Below, one piece after another: positions 47,389 to 59,001 of a stretch of DNA of 64,000 bases. The DNA lies in NCBI GenBank assembly GCA_963754285.1, contig CAVWFN010000007.1, positions 744,001-808,000 on the forward strand, in the 5' to 3' direction. Each line of letters starts with the position of its first letter. Positions within the stretch are counted from its first letter, which is position 1. The translations under genes were made by a program, and so were the position numbers. This DNA is from RYN-133 sp963754285 (GTDB lineage Bacteria > Actinomycetota > Actinomycetes > Mycobacteriales > Jatrophihabitantaceae). The notes under the pieces were generated by a model, which made no database searches, was not told the origin of the DNA, and saw only the letters and a program-made list of their open reading frames with translations.

Positions 47389-48574
47389 GGTCGCCTCCTC
47401 GGGCCAGCGCTGCGGTGATCTGCGGGCGCGGATCGGCGTGCTGCGTGGCCGCGTACTTCTGCAGGGCCTCGCGTGCGTCGTCAGTGAGCGCGGTCGGGAC
47501 CTCGACCTCGACGGTGACGAGCAGGTCGCCGGTCGCGGACTTGGTGGCGACCCCGCGGCCGCGCACCCGCATCGTGCGTCCGGACGGCGTGCCCGGCGCA
47601 ACCTTCAGTGACACCGAACCGTCGAGGGTCGGGACGCGCAATGTCGTGCCCAGGGTCGCCTCGACGTAGCTGATCGGCACGGTCAGCGTCAGATCGTTGC
47701 CGTTGCGGCCGAACAGCGGGTGGGGACGGACGCGAACGGTGACGTACAGGTCACCCGCCGGCCCGCCGCGCGCGCCCGCCGAGCCCTTGCCTGCGATGCG
47801 CAGCTTGGCGCCGTCCTTGACCCCGGCCGGCACCCGCACGGTGATGGTGCGCGTCTGCACGGTCGACCCGCTGCCATGGCACTCGGGGCACGGGTCTTCG
47901 ATGATCTGACCGGAGCCGCGGCACTCACGGCACGGCTCGCTGAACCCGAACCCGCCCTGGTTGACCATGACCATGCCGCTGCCGCCACAGTTGGGGCAGG
48001 TATGCGTGGAGGTACCCGGACGCGCGCCGGAGCCGTGGCAGGTGTGGCACGTGCCGGGGCTCGACAGTTGCAACGGCAGCGTCGCGCCGTGCACGGCCTC
48101 GTCGAAGCCGAGCGTCACCTCGGCCGACGCGTCCTGCCCCTTGACCGGACCCGCGGCGCTCGAGCGACGTCGGCCGTTGTTCGTCGTCGTGGCGCCGGTG
48201 AACAGGTCGGAGAACAGGTCGCCGAGACCGCCGCCGCTGCGGGTGCCGAACACGTCGGACATGTCGAAGGTCGTGCCGCTCGAATAGCCGCCGCCGTAGT
48301 TGCCGCCGGCGCCCGGTCGATAGCCACCGCCGTAGCTGCCGAACAGCGAGCGCGCCTCGTCGTACTCCTGGCGCTTCTTCGAATCCGACAGCACGTCGTA
48401 TGCCTCGGACACCTCTTTGAACCGGGCCTCGGCCTCGGCGTTGCCGGGGTTCTTGTCAGGGTGCAGGTCGCGCGCGAGCTTGCGATACGCGCGCTTGATG
48501 CTCGCCTGGTCAGCATCCTTGGCGACGCCGAGCGAGGCGTAGTAGTCCTTCTCCACGTAATCCTTGGCACTCAC
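47375..48574 (-). CDS. dnaJ: chaperone DnaJ
   Basis: A 399-residue type I Hsp40 that delivers unfolded clients and stimulates DnaK ATPase. The J-domain has YYASLGVAKDADQASIKRAYRKLARDLHPDKNPG with the HPD motif. A Gly-rich linker (SYGGGYRPGAGGNYGGGYSSG) follows. The zinc domain carries four CxxCxGxG motifs (CHTCHGSG, CPNCGGSG, CRECRGSG, CPECHGSG), then the C-terminal substrate domain (GDLYVTVRVRPHPLFGRNGNDL). GTG at 48574. Second gene of the dnaJ-hspR overlap pair, downstream of grpE. Confidence 0.97.
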   Translation of the reverse strand: MSAKDYVEKDYYASLGVAKDADQASIKRAYRKLARDLHPDKNPGNAEAEARFKEVSEAYDVLSDSKKRQEYDEARSLFGSYGGGYRPGAGGNYGGGYSSGTTFDMSDVFGTRSGGGLGDLFSDLFTGATTTNNGRRRSSAAGPVKGQDASAEVTLGFDEAVHGATLPLQLSSPGTCHTCHGSGARPGTSTHTCPNCGGSGMVMVNQGGFGFSEPCRECRGSGQIIEDPCPECHGSGSTVQTRTITVRVPAGVKDGAKLRIAGKGSAGARGGPAGDLYVTVRVRPHPLFGRNGNDLTLTVPISYVEATLGTTLRVPTLDGSVSLKVAPGTPSGRTMRVRGRGVATKSATGDLLVTVEVEVPTALTDDAREALQKYAATQHADPRPQITAALARGGDRAQA

Positions 48575-48591
48575 GAGACGTCACCCCCTAG

Positions 48592-49199
48592 TTACTCAGA
48601 ATCCGCGTCAGCGGATTCGTCCGGTTCTGCTTCTGTTGTCTGTGTCGCGGGGTCGGAGACACCGACCATGGCGGCCCGCAGCAAGCGGTCGTTGTGCTTG
48701 TAGCCGGGACGCATCACGGTGGTGCACGTCGGCTCGGTGACCTCGTCGCTCTCGCCGTGCATGACGGCTTCGTGGATCGACGGGTCGAACGAATCGCCCG
48801 CCTCGCCGAACGCGACGAGACCGAGCTTGCCGAAGATCGTGTCGAGTTGATCGGCAACGGCCTTGAGACCACCGGTGAGATCGCCGTGCTGACGTGCGCG
48901 GTCGAGGTTGTCGAGCACCGGTAGGAAATCGACCAGCACCCGGCTGATCGCCACCTCGCCGGCCGCCTGGCGCTCGCGCTCCGCGCGACGTCGGTAGTTG
49001 GCGTACTCGGCCTGCAGGCGCTGCAGATCCGCGGTGCGCTCAGCGAGCAGCGTCGCGTTCTCGTCGGGCGCAGGCGCCTCCCCACCCTGCTCGGGTGGGG
49101 AGGCAACCTGATCGTCAGGCTTCCTGTCGGTCTGCCGATCGATCTTGCGCTTGTCGGTAATCACGACCGGCTCGTCCTTGTCGGAGGATCCGGTTGCCA

Positions 49200-49200
<1 letters not shown>
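48592..49200 (-). CDS. grpE: nucleotide exchange factor GrpE
   Basis: A 202-residue GrpE that releases ADP from DnaK. It has a long charged N-terminus (KDEPVVITDKRKIDRQTDRKP; also a poly-acidic part EQGGEAPAPDENATLL), the coiled coil LQRLQAEYANYRRRAERERQAAGEVAISRVLVDFLPVLDNLDRARQHGD, and the C-terminal beta-wing with GLVAFGEAGDSFDPSIHEAVM and VMRPGYKHNDRLLRAAMVGVS. ATG at 49200 overlaps the dnaK stop by one base (TAATG). Dimerises through the coiled coil. Confidence 0.96.
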
Positions 49201-51056
<1,856 letters not shown>

Positions 51057-51156
51057 GGTGGTGGGACTCCTTCTTCTGACGATCGTGGTTGTTGCGTGGT
51101 TCAGGGCTCGACGCCGGTCTTCATCGTGCCGACCGGATCAGCCCGCTGTCAAAATA

Positions 51157-51177
51157 ACTGAGTCGACCCCGCTCAAG
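51157..51177. promoter_or_regulatory. HspR (HAIR) operator upstream of dnaK
   Basis: On the minus strand the sequence CTTGAGC-GGGGTCG-ACTCAGT fits the HspR-associated inverted repeat CTTGAGT-n7-ACTCAAG, with a mismatch in the last base of the left arm and in the last two bases of the right arm. It lies about 100 bases upstream of the dnaK ATG and just left of the divergent propeller-like gene at 51215. Since hspR is the last gene of the operon, this closes an autorepression loop, relieved by heat. No CIRCE element was found. Confidence 0.78.
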
Positions 51178-51214
51178 TTCCCGGATCTTTGGTGTCGCCG
51201 GTCACACTGGGTTG

Positions 51215-52420
51215 GTGGCCGACGACGGGGGCGGGGCAGGCGGTTCTGCCACCGACCCGCCCGAAGAGCTGCTCGACCCCGGCCGGCCACTCCCGGCGTG
51301 GGTGCGGCCGGCCGCGATCGGTCTCGCGGTCATCTTGGGCGCGCTCGCGGTCGTCCACCTCGTCGAGTCGAACGGCACCACCACGGCACCGGCGCATCGG
51401 CCCGCCAAGGCGGCGGCCAACCACCCGGTCCAGGTCTGCGACGACGGCCTCGGGCCGGTCGTCGAGGCAGCGAACGGCGGGCCGCGGACGGGGTTGCGGC
51501 TGCTCGTCGGTGGCGAGCGCCTGCAGCGCGTCGACTTCGACACGGGCGCGGCGACGCCGGTCCGGCTGCCGCCGATGGCACGCGACGAGTGGGTCGACGC
51601 GCTCAGCGTTGCCCGGGGCCATGAGTACGCCGCGACGGCCGGCGTCAGCTGCGGCTTCGACCGCCGCCGGGTGCTCGCGATCCACGGCAACGACGCGACG
51701 TATCCGGTCACCACCGCGACGCCGTCCGACTTCGTCTCGGACGAGACGCACACCTGGATCGTCATGGACCCCGGGCATCAGCTCAACCCGCTGTCCGGCG
51801 GGCGCCCGGTCGCGCTGCCGGCCGGATTCGCCCCGGCGGCAGCGACCGATGGGGTGATCGTCGGCAACCTGACCCAGGGGATGGACCCTGCCGAGATCGG
51901 CGCGGTGCGCAGCTCCACCGGCGCATTGCTACCGACGCGCGGCGTCGGGTTGGTGCTGGGCGCCGCACACGGACGGTATGTGTGGTCGGCCGGTTGCGGA
52001 CCGAGCACCCACGGCCGGTGCGAGTTCGACAGCGCGACCATTGCCGGCAAGCACCTGCGCACCTACCGAGTGCCCCGCCCGCCCGGCTCGCCGACAGGGC
52101 TGCTCAGCCCGGACGGTCGACTGCTCGCGTTCACGCTCACCCGCGCGACGCGTCGTGGCCAACCGTCGCCGCCGAGTGATGTCGCGTTGTTGCACCTGCA
52201 GACCGGACGGCTGAGCCTGGTCCCCGGGATCGATCTGCCGGCGCGCTACCAACCACAGTTCGCCTTCGCCCCGACCGGCGGCTGGCTGGTGATCGCAGCG
52301 AGCGCCAACAGGTCGACCCGCCTGTACGCCTGGCGGCCCGGGCTGCGGCGCCCGCTCGTCTCGCCGGTTCGCGACCTGGTGAGCCCGGCCGCTCCGCCGG
52401 TCCAGGTGCTTGCGGGGTGA
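51215..52420 (+). CDS. membrane-anchored propeller-like protein
   Basis: A 401-residue protein with an acidic cytosolic N-terminus (PPEELLDPGRPLPAWVR), one helix (PAAIGLAVILGALAVVHLV), and a long extracytoplasmic domain with propeller-like blades (RLLVGGERLQRVDFDTGAATP; LSPDGRLLAFTLT; LHLQTGRLSLVPGIDLP). Conserved cysteines occur in VQVCDD, SCGFD and AGCGPS. GTG at 51215 is chosen over TTG three bases upstream. It is a tandem paralogue of the next gene (shared LSPDGR, LVPGI-L-, RPLPAWVR-like lead-in) and is divergent from the dnaK operon. It has TolB/WD-like appearance; function unknown. Confidence 0.72.
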   Translation: MADDGGGAGGSATDPPEELLDPGRPLPAWVRPAAIGLAVILGALAVVHLVESNGTTTAPAHRPAKAAANHPVQVCDDGLGPVVEAANGGPRTGLRLLVGGERLQRVDFDTGAATPVRLPPMARDEWVDALSVARGHEYAATAGVSCGFDRRRVLAIHGNDATYPVTTATPSDFVSDETHTWIVMDPGHQLNPLSGGRPVALPAGFAPAAATDGVIVGNLTQGMDPAEIGAVRSSTGALLPTRGVGLVLGAAHGRYVWSAGCGPSTHGRCEFDSATIAGKHLRTYRVPRPPGSPTGLLSPDGRLLAFTLTRATRRGQPSPPSDVALLHLQTGRLSLVPGIDLPARYQPQFAFAPTGGWLVIAASANRSTRLYAWRPGLRRPLVSPVRDLVSPAAPPVQVLAG

Positions 52421-52424
52421 CCGG

Positions 52425-53693
52425 GTGAGCCACGAGGTCGACGAGTTCGACGAGCCCGAGGAACTGCTCAGCGGTGCCCGGCCGGTGCCGCGGTGGGTGC
52501 GAGTCGCCGGTCTCGTGCTCGTCGTCGCGGCGCTCGGCGTCCTCGGCGTACGTGCCCTCGATCGCGGCGGCGGCTCGCAGCCCGCAGCGCTGTCGGCATC
52601 GAGTTCGACGCCGGCGACGAGCCACTCGCCGCAGATCGCGCCGCCGCTGTTCCGCCAGCCCGGCGGCCCGCTCATCCTCCCCGCATGGCCGACCGCCCAC
52701 GGCGCGTGCGGCGATCAACCGCAGGTCGCGCTGGTCTCCGGCCGGCAGCGCGCGCACGCCACAGGCCTGCGCGTGGTCGTGGGCGGCGCCCGGGTCTGGC
52801 GCGTCGACTTCGACCGCGGCACCCAGTCGGCGGTGCGCACGCCGCCGCTCGGCGCAGGGGCTTACGTCGAGCAGATCGCGGGCTCGAGCGCCGTGGTCTA
52901 CGGCTGCCGCACCTCCCGGACGAGGACGCTCACCCTGGGCACCGACGCACCAGCGGTGTCGCATGGCGGTCCGGTCGACGTGTACCAGGACGGGCGCCGC
53001 ACCTACGTCGTACGCGAGTCGTCTGCCCGGCACCCTCGTCCGCTGCTCAGCACGCCCGGCCGGCCATCGGTGCAGCTGCCCCGGAACTTCACCGTGACGG
53101 GTGTGACCGACGGCGTTGTCAGCGGCTCCGCGCTGCTGGGCGGGGAGTACGTGGGGATGCTGCTCGAGGCGGACACCGGTCGGATCACGAACCGGCTGAT
53201 CCGCGGTCAGCCGGTGGCGGCCGGCGGCGGGGTGGTCATCTCGCAGGCCGCGTGCGACGTCACCCGGCGGGCGCCGTGCACCTTGCGCAGCACGAGCGTG
53301 TCTGACGGCGCGACGCGCAGCTACCGGATTCCACATTCGCCCGGCCTGCAGCCCGGCGTGCTGAGCCCGGACGGACGTGAATACGCCTTCTTGATCGAGC
53401 GCAGTCACCAAGACCGGCACTACTCGATGGGTTACCCGATTCCGCCTGCCGACATCGCCTGGCTGCATCTCGACACCGGTCGCCTCGACGTGGTGCCCGG
53501 CATCGAGCTCCCCGGCAAGGTCGGACTGAGCATGGCCTTCGCGCCGCGCAGCGATTGGGTGGTGGTCGCGCTCGACCAAGGCGTCTCGACCCGGCTGCTC
53601 GCGTGGCATCCGGGGCTGGCGAAGCTGCAGGAAGCCGCGCCGATCGTCGCGCCGGCGAGTTCTCACGCCGGGCTCGCGGTCGTTGCGGGCTGA
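52425..53693 (+). CDS. membrane-anchored propeller-like protein (paralogue)
   Basis: A 422-residue paralogue of the preceding gene. The cytosolic N-terminus EVDEFDEPEELLSGARPVPRWVR matches the neighbour's PEELLDPGRPLPAWVR, followed by a single helix (VAGLVLVVAALGVLGVRAL), a linker rich in Ser/Thr/Pro, and a blade-like domain (VVVGGARVWRVDFDRGTQSAV; LSPDGREYAFLI; WLHLDTGRLDVVPGIELP). Cysteines recur in GACGDQ, YGCRTS, AACDVT and APCTLR. GTG at 52425 lies four bases after the neighbour's stop. It ends two bases from the end of the convergent polytopic gene. Function unknown. Confidence 0.72.
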   Translation: MSHEVDEFDEPEELLSGARPVPRWVRVAGLVLVVAALGVLGVRALDRGGGSQPAALSASSSTPATSHSPQIAPPLFRQPGGPLILPAWPTAHGACGDQPQVALVSGRQRAHATGLRVVVGGARVWRVDFDRGTQSAVRTPPLGAGAYVEQIAGSSAVVYGCRTSRTRTLTLGTDAPAVSHGGPVDVYQDGRRTYVVRESSARHPRPLLSTPGRPSVQLPRNFTVTGVTDGVVSGSALLGGEYVGMLLEADTGRITNRLIRGQPVAAGGGVVISQAACDVTRRAPCTLRSTSVSDGATRSYRIPHSPGLQPGVLSPDGREYAFLIERSHQDRHYSMGYPIPPADIAWLHLDTGRLDVVPGIELPGKVGLSMAFAPRSDWVVVALDQGVSTRLLAWHPGLAKLQEAAPIVAPASSHAGLAVVAG

Positions 53694-53695
53694 GC

Positions 53696-55282
53696 TCAGC
53701 CCGACAACGTGTAGACGCCCGGCCGTGTGGTCGTCATCGTCGTCCAGCCGAACCCGTCCGGTGCCAGCGTCGCGTCGATCGCGGACCCGCTCGAGTGTTG
53801 CGGCGCGGTCATCACCGCACGCAGTCGCCCGGGGTTGCGCACCCGCACGCCGAAGGTGCAGGCGCACGGCACACGCAGGACGAGTTTCGCCTGGCTGAAC
53901 AGGACGACGCGCACCGGAGCCGCCACGATCGGGTTCGAATCGGCCACTGCGTACACCGTCCACGCCGAGTCGTGCCACACCGGAGACAGGTAGGTCGGAC
54001 GGTTCCGCGAGACGAGCCGGAACTCCGGCGTGATCGACCGGCGGTAGGTGCTCGCGATCGCAACGAAACACACCGCGTTGTTGTCGAGCCACACCTTGTA
54101 CTCGATCGAGTCGAGATCGGGTTGGGAGAGGACGGCGTTGAGTTCGTTGTCTTCCTGGTACTCGTAGCCGCGCGCCAGCATCGCGTGATCGAGCAGCGCG
54201 AACGACGCCGTGTGCGTTCCGTCGTCGACCACTTCGAGCCGGCAGTCGCGCAACCGCGAGTGCAGTGTCTTCAGTTCGCTGATCAGGCTCGTGTAGTAGG
54301 CCGGCGAGGCGGTCGGTTCGGCGGCGTCGAACACATCGCCGACGCTCTGCTTCGTCGAGAGCGCCAGCGCGATCGACGCGCCGAGCAGGGCGATGCGCAG
54401 GCGGCGCGTCGACGTCGCGACCACGATCGCAGGTAGGCAATACGCAACGAGCCGAAGGAGATTGTCACCGAGGCCGTTCGGGATCAAGAAGACCAGTGGC
54501 GAGCCGAGCAGCGTGAGCCAGAGCGTCGTGCGCAGCCAGTCCGGAGAGGTCACAACGAGCAACAACGTCGCGGCGGCAACGAGTTGGCACAGCTGCAACA
54601 GCGTGAACGACTCCGGACCGGGTTGGCCGAACAGCACCGCCACGCCGACCATCGCGACAGCGATCGGCGCTATGGCGAGCGCACTCGTGCGGCGCCATTC
54701 GGGCCGAGAGAGGAACAGCGCGAACAACAAGATCGCCAAGAACGCCGCCGACACCGGCGATGACGCCACGGTGAGCAAGCCGAACAGCGCTGCGAGCCAA
54801 CTGCGCCTGCGCGCGACGAACAGGGCTGCGAGGACGGCCATCAGGCATCCGAGCGCGAACGGAACGCGCCCGCTCCACATGTTCAGCCCGGCGGTCAGGA
54901 CGACGACCCACAGGCCCGCGACCGGGTGCGCGGTGTCGCGCAAGGCGAACCACGCCACGGGAGCTATCGCGGCCGTTGCGATGGCCGCCAGTCCGATCGC
55001 TGTCAGCAGCGCCGCCAGGTAGGGCGTGAGGACGGAGTAGTTGCCCGGCGTCGATCCGCCGCCGAACCACCCGAACCAGTACTCGAGTCCGACGCCGTGC
55101 AACACGGCGGAGGCCCGCGCGGTCGCCGCGAAGATGTCGTTGACGTTCGGCGCCACTATCGCGAACACCGCGGCGTCGACGATGCCGACGAGCACCGGGA
55201 CGAGCCAGCGCGCCTCGCGCCGTGCCCACGATGTCCAGGGGCCGTGCCGTTGCTCGGTGGCCGGGTCGGCGACGGCGATCAT
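53696..55282 (-). CDS. polytopic membrane protein, glycosyltransferase-like (GT-C-like)
   Basis: A 528-residue protein. About ten hydrophobic segments (for example LVPVLVGIVDAAVFAIVAP, LLTAIGLAAIATAAIAPVAWF, LGCLMAVLAALFVA, ALAIAPIAVAMVGVAVLF) are followed by an extracytoplasmic C-terminal domain of about 200 residues with VYAVADSNPIVAAPVRVVLF and VPCACTFGVRVRNPGRLRAVM. The layout (membrane core plus soluble domain) resembles GT-C mannosyl- or arabinosyltransferases. No DxD-like motif can be placed with certainty. ATG at 55282 overlaps the stop of the DUF4012 gene (ATGA), so it is coupled to that operon. Confidence 0.6.
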   Translation of the reverse strand: MIAVADPATEQRHGPWTSWARREARWLVPVLVGIVDAAVFAIVAPNVNDIFAATARASAVLHGVGLEYWFGWFGGGSTPGNYSVLTPYLAALLTAIGLAAIATAAIAPVAWFALRDTAHPVAGLWVVVLTAGLNMWSGRVPFALGCLMAVLAALFVARRRSWLAALFGLLTVASSPVSAAFLAILLFALFLSRPEWRRTSALAIAPIAVAMVGVAVLFGQPGPESFTLLQLCQLVAAATLLLVVTSPDWLRTTLWLTLLGSPLVFLIPNGLGDNLLRLVAYCLPAIVVATSTRRLRIALLGASIALALSTKQSVGDVFDAAEPTASPAYYTSLISELKTLHSRLRDCRLEVVDDGTHTASFALLDHAMLARGYEYQEDNELNAVLSQPDLDSIEYKVWLDNNAVCFVAIASTYRRSITPEFRLVSRNRPTYLSPVWHDSAWTVYAVADSNPIVAAPVRVVLFSQAKLVLRVPCACTFGVRVRNPGRLRAVMTAPQHSSGSAIDATLAPDGFGWTTMTTTRPGVYTLSG

Positions 55283-57105
55283 GAGCCGCAGTCGACGTCC
55301 GTAACGTCGACCGCCATCGGATTGATCATGGGCGGGACGCGAACGACGGGCGGGCCTGTCCCGCTCGGTTCGGACAGATGCAGTTCGAGAGTGCGGGTGG
55401 CGCCCTCGGGAATCGTGAGGCTCACCTTCACAACGGGGTGGCCACGCTCGGAGCCGACGTAGGGCTGCACTGTCGTGCCACCGTTCGTGATGGACGTCAG
55501 CTTCGCCCCGGCCGACGCGTAGTAATAAACGGTCAGCCGGTTGGTGCCGAAGTGTCTCGGATAGCCCGGGTGCTTGATCAGCCCGTAGACGAAGCGCGGC
55601 AGGCCGGGTGTCGCGTCGTTGGTCAATGTGAGCTTCGCTGTCACCGTCCGGGTCGAGCCACATCCTGTCCGCTCGTAGTCGAGTGAGCCGTGCAGGTAAT
55701 AGTCGAGCTTCGAACCGAGCGTGTTCACAATCGCGACGCCCGCGTACGGCGATGTGGTCGGCACGATGCCCGCGAGTGGCAACGTGCTCAGCTCGGCCTC
55801 GATCCTCGGGTCGCGGACCCACAGGAGCACGCGCTGCTCACCGGCGCCCTTGCCGGCTGCCCGCAGCAGGGCGAGCGGGCTGGCAGAGGTCGAGACGAGC
55901 TTCTTGGCCACAACGCGCGCGATGTCGTCAAGGTAACGCTTCCGCGCCTGCCTGTCGTGGGCGAATCGGGCGTAGACCTCCTTCTGCGTCAGGGTTACGA
56001 CGTCATCGGAGCTGACTTCGGTGTGGTCCGGCAGCACGGCGGGTCCAGTGACCGCGAGCAGGTAACTGAGCGCCCTCGGATCGAGCGCGATCGCCCCGTC
56101 CAGGCGTTGCCCGGTCTTGCGTTGCCACATCGCCGACCAGATCTGTGCGGCATACGGGAAGTGCGGACTCCCGTCGCTGTCCTTGTACGACTCGGTCGGG
56201 TTCGCGGGCCATAACGCGTTGAAGCCTGCACCGAAGTCGAGCCCGGACGAAGTGCCTTGCAACAAGTCGTCCGACCCGAACCGGACGAAGGAGAGTTTGC
56301 CGTTGTCGGCACGCAGGATCGCGAAAGCGCCGGGCAGGCCGCCGATCCCTCGCATTTCCGCATTGTTCTCGAACGTGACCATGTACGTGCGCGTACCGTG
56401 CGCGCCGAGCATCGACGGGACGACGTCGACGGCGAGCTTGGCCGACCGGATCGACGCAGCCAATCGCGTGAGCTGATCCAGCAAGGCGCTGCGTGCTCGA
56501 TCGACCGATCCGAGCCACGTCGAATCCGAGGTCGACGCGATCGTGTGAACCGCGTTGTCCAGCACGGTCGAAGCACGCCCGAGCGGCGGCGCCAGCGCCG
56601 CTATCGCGCGCAGGTCGAACCTGCCGTCGGGTGCACGCAAGGTGTCGGGCGACAGGGTTCGGGTCGCCGCGATGAGACCGGGCAACGCGCCATCGGCGAT
56701 CGAGTGCACGCTTGCTGTGACTGCTCTGGTCGTCTTCATCGGGTCGCCGAGGTAAGGGATGCGCGCGGCGATCGCCCAGATCGGGCCGTTGGCCAGATCG
56801 TAGGCACGGTTGGCATGCGCCTGAACCGAGTCGGCATCGGCCCGGGCCGCGGGCAGATCGCCGGCGGAGACATCCGAACGCAATTGTCGAACTCCGACCT
56901 GGACGGCCTCGAGCTGAGTTCGCGCCTTGAGACCCGTGTAGAGCATCCAGGCGGCCCCTGCGATGAGCAGCAACACGAACACACCGACGCCGAGAACCAC
57001 CAGTCGTCGAGTCGACCACCGTCGACGCGACCCGGTGGTCGCGTCGCCGCCGTCGGCGGTCTCGTCGGCCTCGTCAGTCCCATCGGGTTTCGCTGCGCTC
57101 GTCAC
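55279..57105 (-). CDS. DUF4012 domain envelope protein
   Basis: A 608-residue protein. It has a charged cytosolic N-terminus (DGTDEADETADGGDATTGSRRRWSTRR), one helix (LVVLGVGVFVLLLIAGAAWMLY, about residues 33-54), then a helical segment (VRQLRSDVSAGDLPAARADADSVQ) and a large extracytoplasmic domain typical of DUF4012 (PGAFAILRADNGKLSFVRFGSDD; VTGPAVLPDHTEVSSDDVVTLTQKEVYARF; LDYYLHGSLDYERTGCG). GTG at 57105 overlaps the stop of the next DUF4012 gene. Family function is unknown; members are frequent in actinobacterial exopolysaccharide regions. Confidence 0.88.
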   Translation of the reverse strand: MTSAAKPDGTDEADETADGGDATTGSRRRWSTRRLVVLGVGVFVLLLIAGAAWMLYTGLKARTQLEAVQVGVRQLRSDVSAGDLPAARADADSVQAHANRAYDLANGPIWAIAARIPYLGDPMKTTRAVTASVHSIADGALPGLIAATRTLSPDTLRAPDGRFDLRAIAALAPPLGRASTVLDNAVHTIASTSDSTWLGSVDRARSALLDQLTRLAASIRSAKLAVDVVPSMLGAHGTRTYMVTFENNAEMRGIGGLPGAFAILRADNGKLSFVRFGSDDLLQGTSSGLDFGAGFNALWPANPTESYKDSDGSPHFPYAAQIWSAMWQRKTGQRLDGAIALDPRALSYLLAVTGPAVLPDHTEVSSDDVVTLTQKEVYARFAHDRQARKRYLDDIARVVAKKLVSTSASPLALLRAAGKGAGEQRVLLWVRDPRIEAELSTLPLAGIVPTTSPYAGVAIVNTLGSKLDYYLHGSLDYERTGCGSTRTVTAKLTLTNDATPGLPRFVYGLIKHPGYPRHFGTNRLTVYYYASAGAKLTSITNGGTTVQPYVGSERGHPVVKVSLTIPEGATRTLELHLSEPSGTGPPVVRVPPMINPMAVDVTDVDCGS

Positions 57106-58982
57106 GACGAGCAGCCTGGGGCGGAAACGACGTGTGTCGTAACCGGATTCACCATCGGCTGCATCCGCAGCGTCGGTGCGCCCGTGCCGGCTGGTTCATT
57201 GAGGTGTAGCACGATCGTTTGCGTACCGCCCCGGGCCAACGTCACGCCCAATTGGTAGACGGGATGGCCGCGCTCATAACCGGTGTAGGGGCTCACCGCC
57301 GAGCCGCCTTGAGTTGCGCGAACGAGCGCAGCGTCGGTGGACCCGTAGTAGTACACAGTGAACCGGTCGGTTCCGAGCGCGGTCGGGAACCCTGGCTCGC
57401 CGATGTGTCCGGTGACGTAGGGCGGTAACCCACTCGGCGCCGAGTTGTGGAAGGTCATCGTCACGGTGACATCGCGAAACTGGCCGCATCCGCTGCTCTG
57501 CCACCGCAATGATGCGTGCAGGTAGTAGTCCATCTTCGATGCCAAGGTGTTGACGATCGCGAGGCCGGCGTAGGGATCCGCCACCGGCGGAACCGATCCC
57601 GATATCGGCAAAGGTGCCAACTGGTTCTCGATCGTGGGATCTCGCGCCCAGACGAGCAGCCGGTACTGGCTGACCGCCTGGCCGGCCGCCTGCACCAGCG
57701 CCGTCGGATCCGCCGAGGATGCGAGCAACCGGTTGGCGACGGCTCGCGCGATCTCCAGCAGGTACTGCTTGCGAGCGTCGTTCCTCGCGCCGAAGCGGTC
57801 ATACGCCTCCTGCTGCGTGAGTGAGACGACGTTGTCCGCAGTCACCTGTTGCCCGTTCGGAAGCGTCGCCGGTCCGGTCACGGCGAGCAGGTAGCCGAGG
57901 GTTGTCGGGTCCAGGGTGATCGCCCCGTCGAGGCGTTGCCCGGTTTTGCGCTGCCACATCGCCGTCCAGATCCGGGCGGCGTACGGGAAGTGCGGGCTTT
58001 CATTGCTGTTGGCGTACAAGCCCGCGGGGCCACCGGACCACAAGACGTCGAATTCGTGGCCGAGATCGAGCCCGGATTGCACGCAACACAATTCCGTGTC
58101 CGATTCGAAACGGTCGAAAGACAGTTTCCCGTTATCAGCATGGAGAATTGCAAAGGCGCCGGGCAGCCCACCCGTCCCTCGCAACTCCGCCTCGTTCTGA
58201 AAAGTCACGATGTACGAGCGCGGCCCGTCTGCCCCCAGCAGCGGCGGCAGCACCGAGGCTGCGATCGACGCGGAGTGGACGGAGTGGGTCAGCTGCGTCA
58301 GCCTGCTGAGCAGCGTGTCCCGAGCCGAGTTGACAGCGCCGAGCCACGTCGAGCCCGACGACCGATTGATCGTGGTCAGCGCCGCGTTCATCGCGACGTC
58401 GGCATGGTGCAACGGTGGTGCCACAGCCGAGATCGCGCTGACGTCGAAGCGGCCGTCGGGCCCGCGCAGCGTCGACGGTGACAGCGTGCGGCTCGCGTCG
58501 ATGAGCGCAGGTAACGCGTCGACCGCGATCGAGTGCACGCTCGAGGTCACCGCTCGGGTGGTAGCGAACGGATCACCGATCAGCGGGATCGCAGCGGCAC
58601 TCGCCCAGAGCGGCCCGGTGGTCAGGTCGTGCGCGGCAGCGGCGTGCGTGCGAATCGAGTCGGCGTCCGCGCGAGCGGCGCCCAGGTCACCTGCGCTGAT
58701 GTGTGCGCGCATCGCGTCGACCGATGCCCGCACCGCGTCCAGTTCTGTGCGAGCGCGCAAACCTGAATACAGCAGCCAGGCCACGGAGGCGATCAGCGCA
58801 ACGGCGAGCACGCCGCCCCCGAGCAGGACCCGGCGTCGCACTACTCGCTTGCGTCGGCGATGTCGCACCCGCACACGTCCCGATTCGGCGAGGACGTCGT
58901 CACGGGTCCAGCCCGGTCCGGCGAAGGCCCGCGTGTCCAGCGCGGAATCCGCTCCGTGGTCAGCGGCAGCGTCGTCGGTCAT
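57102..58982 (-). CDS. DUF4012 domain envelope protein (paralogue)
   Basis: A 626-residue paralogue of the preceding protein and first gene of the three-gene operon. It has a charged N-terminus (DDAAADHGADSALDTRAF), one helix (VLLGGGVLAVALIASVAWLLY), and the DUF4012 ectodomain (ARADADSIRTHAAAAHDLTTGPLW; PGAFAILHADNGKLSFDRFESD; VTGPATLPNGQQVTADNVVSLTQQEAYDRFG; MDYYLHASLRWQSSGCG). Cysteines occur in ELCCVQSG and near the C-terminus in APGCSS. ATG at 58982. It lies 20 bases downstream of a strong palindrome that ends the LAXTG gene. Function unknown. Confidence 0.88.
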   Translation of the reverse strand: MTDDAAADHGADSALDTRAFAGPGWTRDDVLAESGRVRVRHRRRKRVVRRRVLLGGGVLAVALIASVAWLLYSGLRARTELDAVRASVDAMRAHISAGDLGAARADADSIRTHAAAAHDLTTGPLWASAAAIPLIGDPFATTRAVTSSVHSIAVDALPALIDASRTLSPSTLRGPDGRFDVSAISAVAPPLHHADVAMNAALTTINRSSGSTWLGAVNSARDTLLSRLTQLTHSVHSASIAASVLPPLLGADGPRSYIVTFQNEAELRGTGGLPGAFAILHADNGKLSFDRFESDTELCCVQSGLDLGHEFDVLWSGGPAGLYANSNESPHFPYAARIWTAMWQRKTGQRLDGAITLDPTTLGYLLAVTGPATLPNGQQVTADNVVSLTQQEAYDRFGARNDARKQYLLEIARAVANRLLASSADPTALVQAAGQAVSQYRLLVWARDPTIENQLAPLPISGSVPPVADPYAGLAIVNTLASKMDYYLHASLRWQSSGCGQFRDVTVTMTFHNSAPSGLPPYVTGHIGEPGFPTALGTDRFTVYYYGSTDAALVRATQGGSAVSPYTGYERGHPVYQLGVTLARGGTQTIVLHLNEPAGTGAPTLRMQPMVNPVTTHVVSAPGCSS

Positions 58983-59001
58983 CGGGCTCCGGAAAGAACG
59001 A

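Noticed and set aside
51157..51177. CIRCE element for HrcA upstream of dnaK
   Set aside because: The site matches the HspR inverted repeat (CTTGAG...ACTCA), not TTAGCACTC-n9-GAGTGCTAA, and hspR is in the operon.
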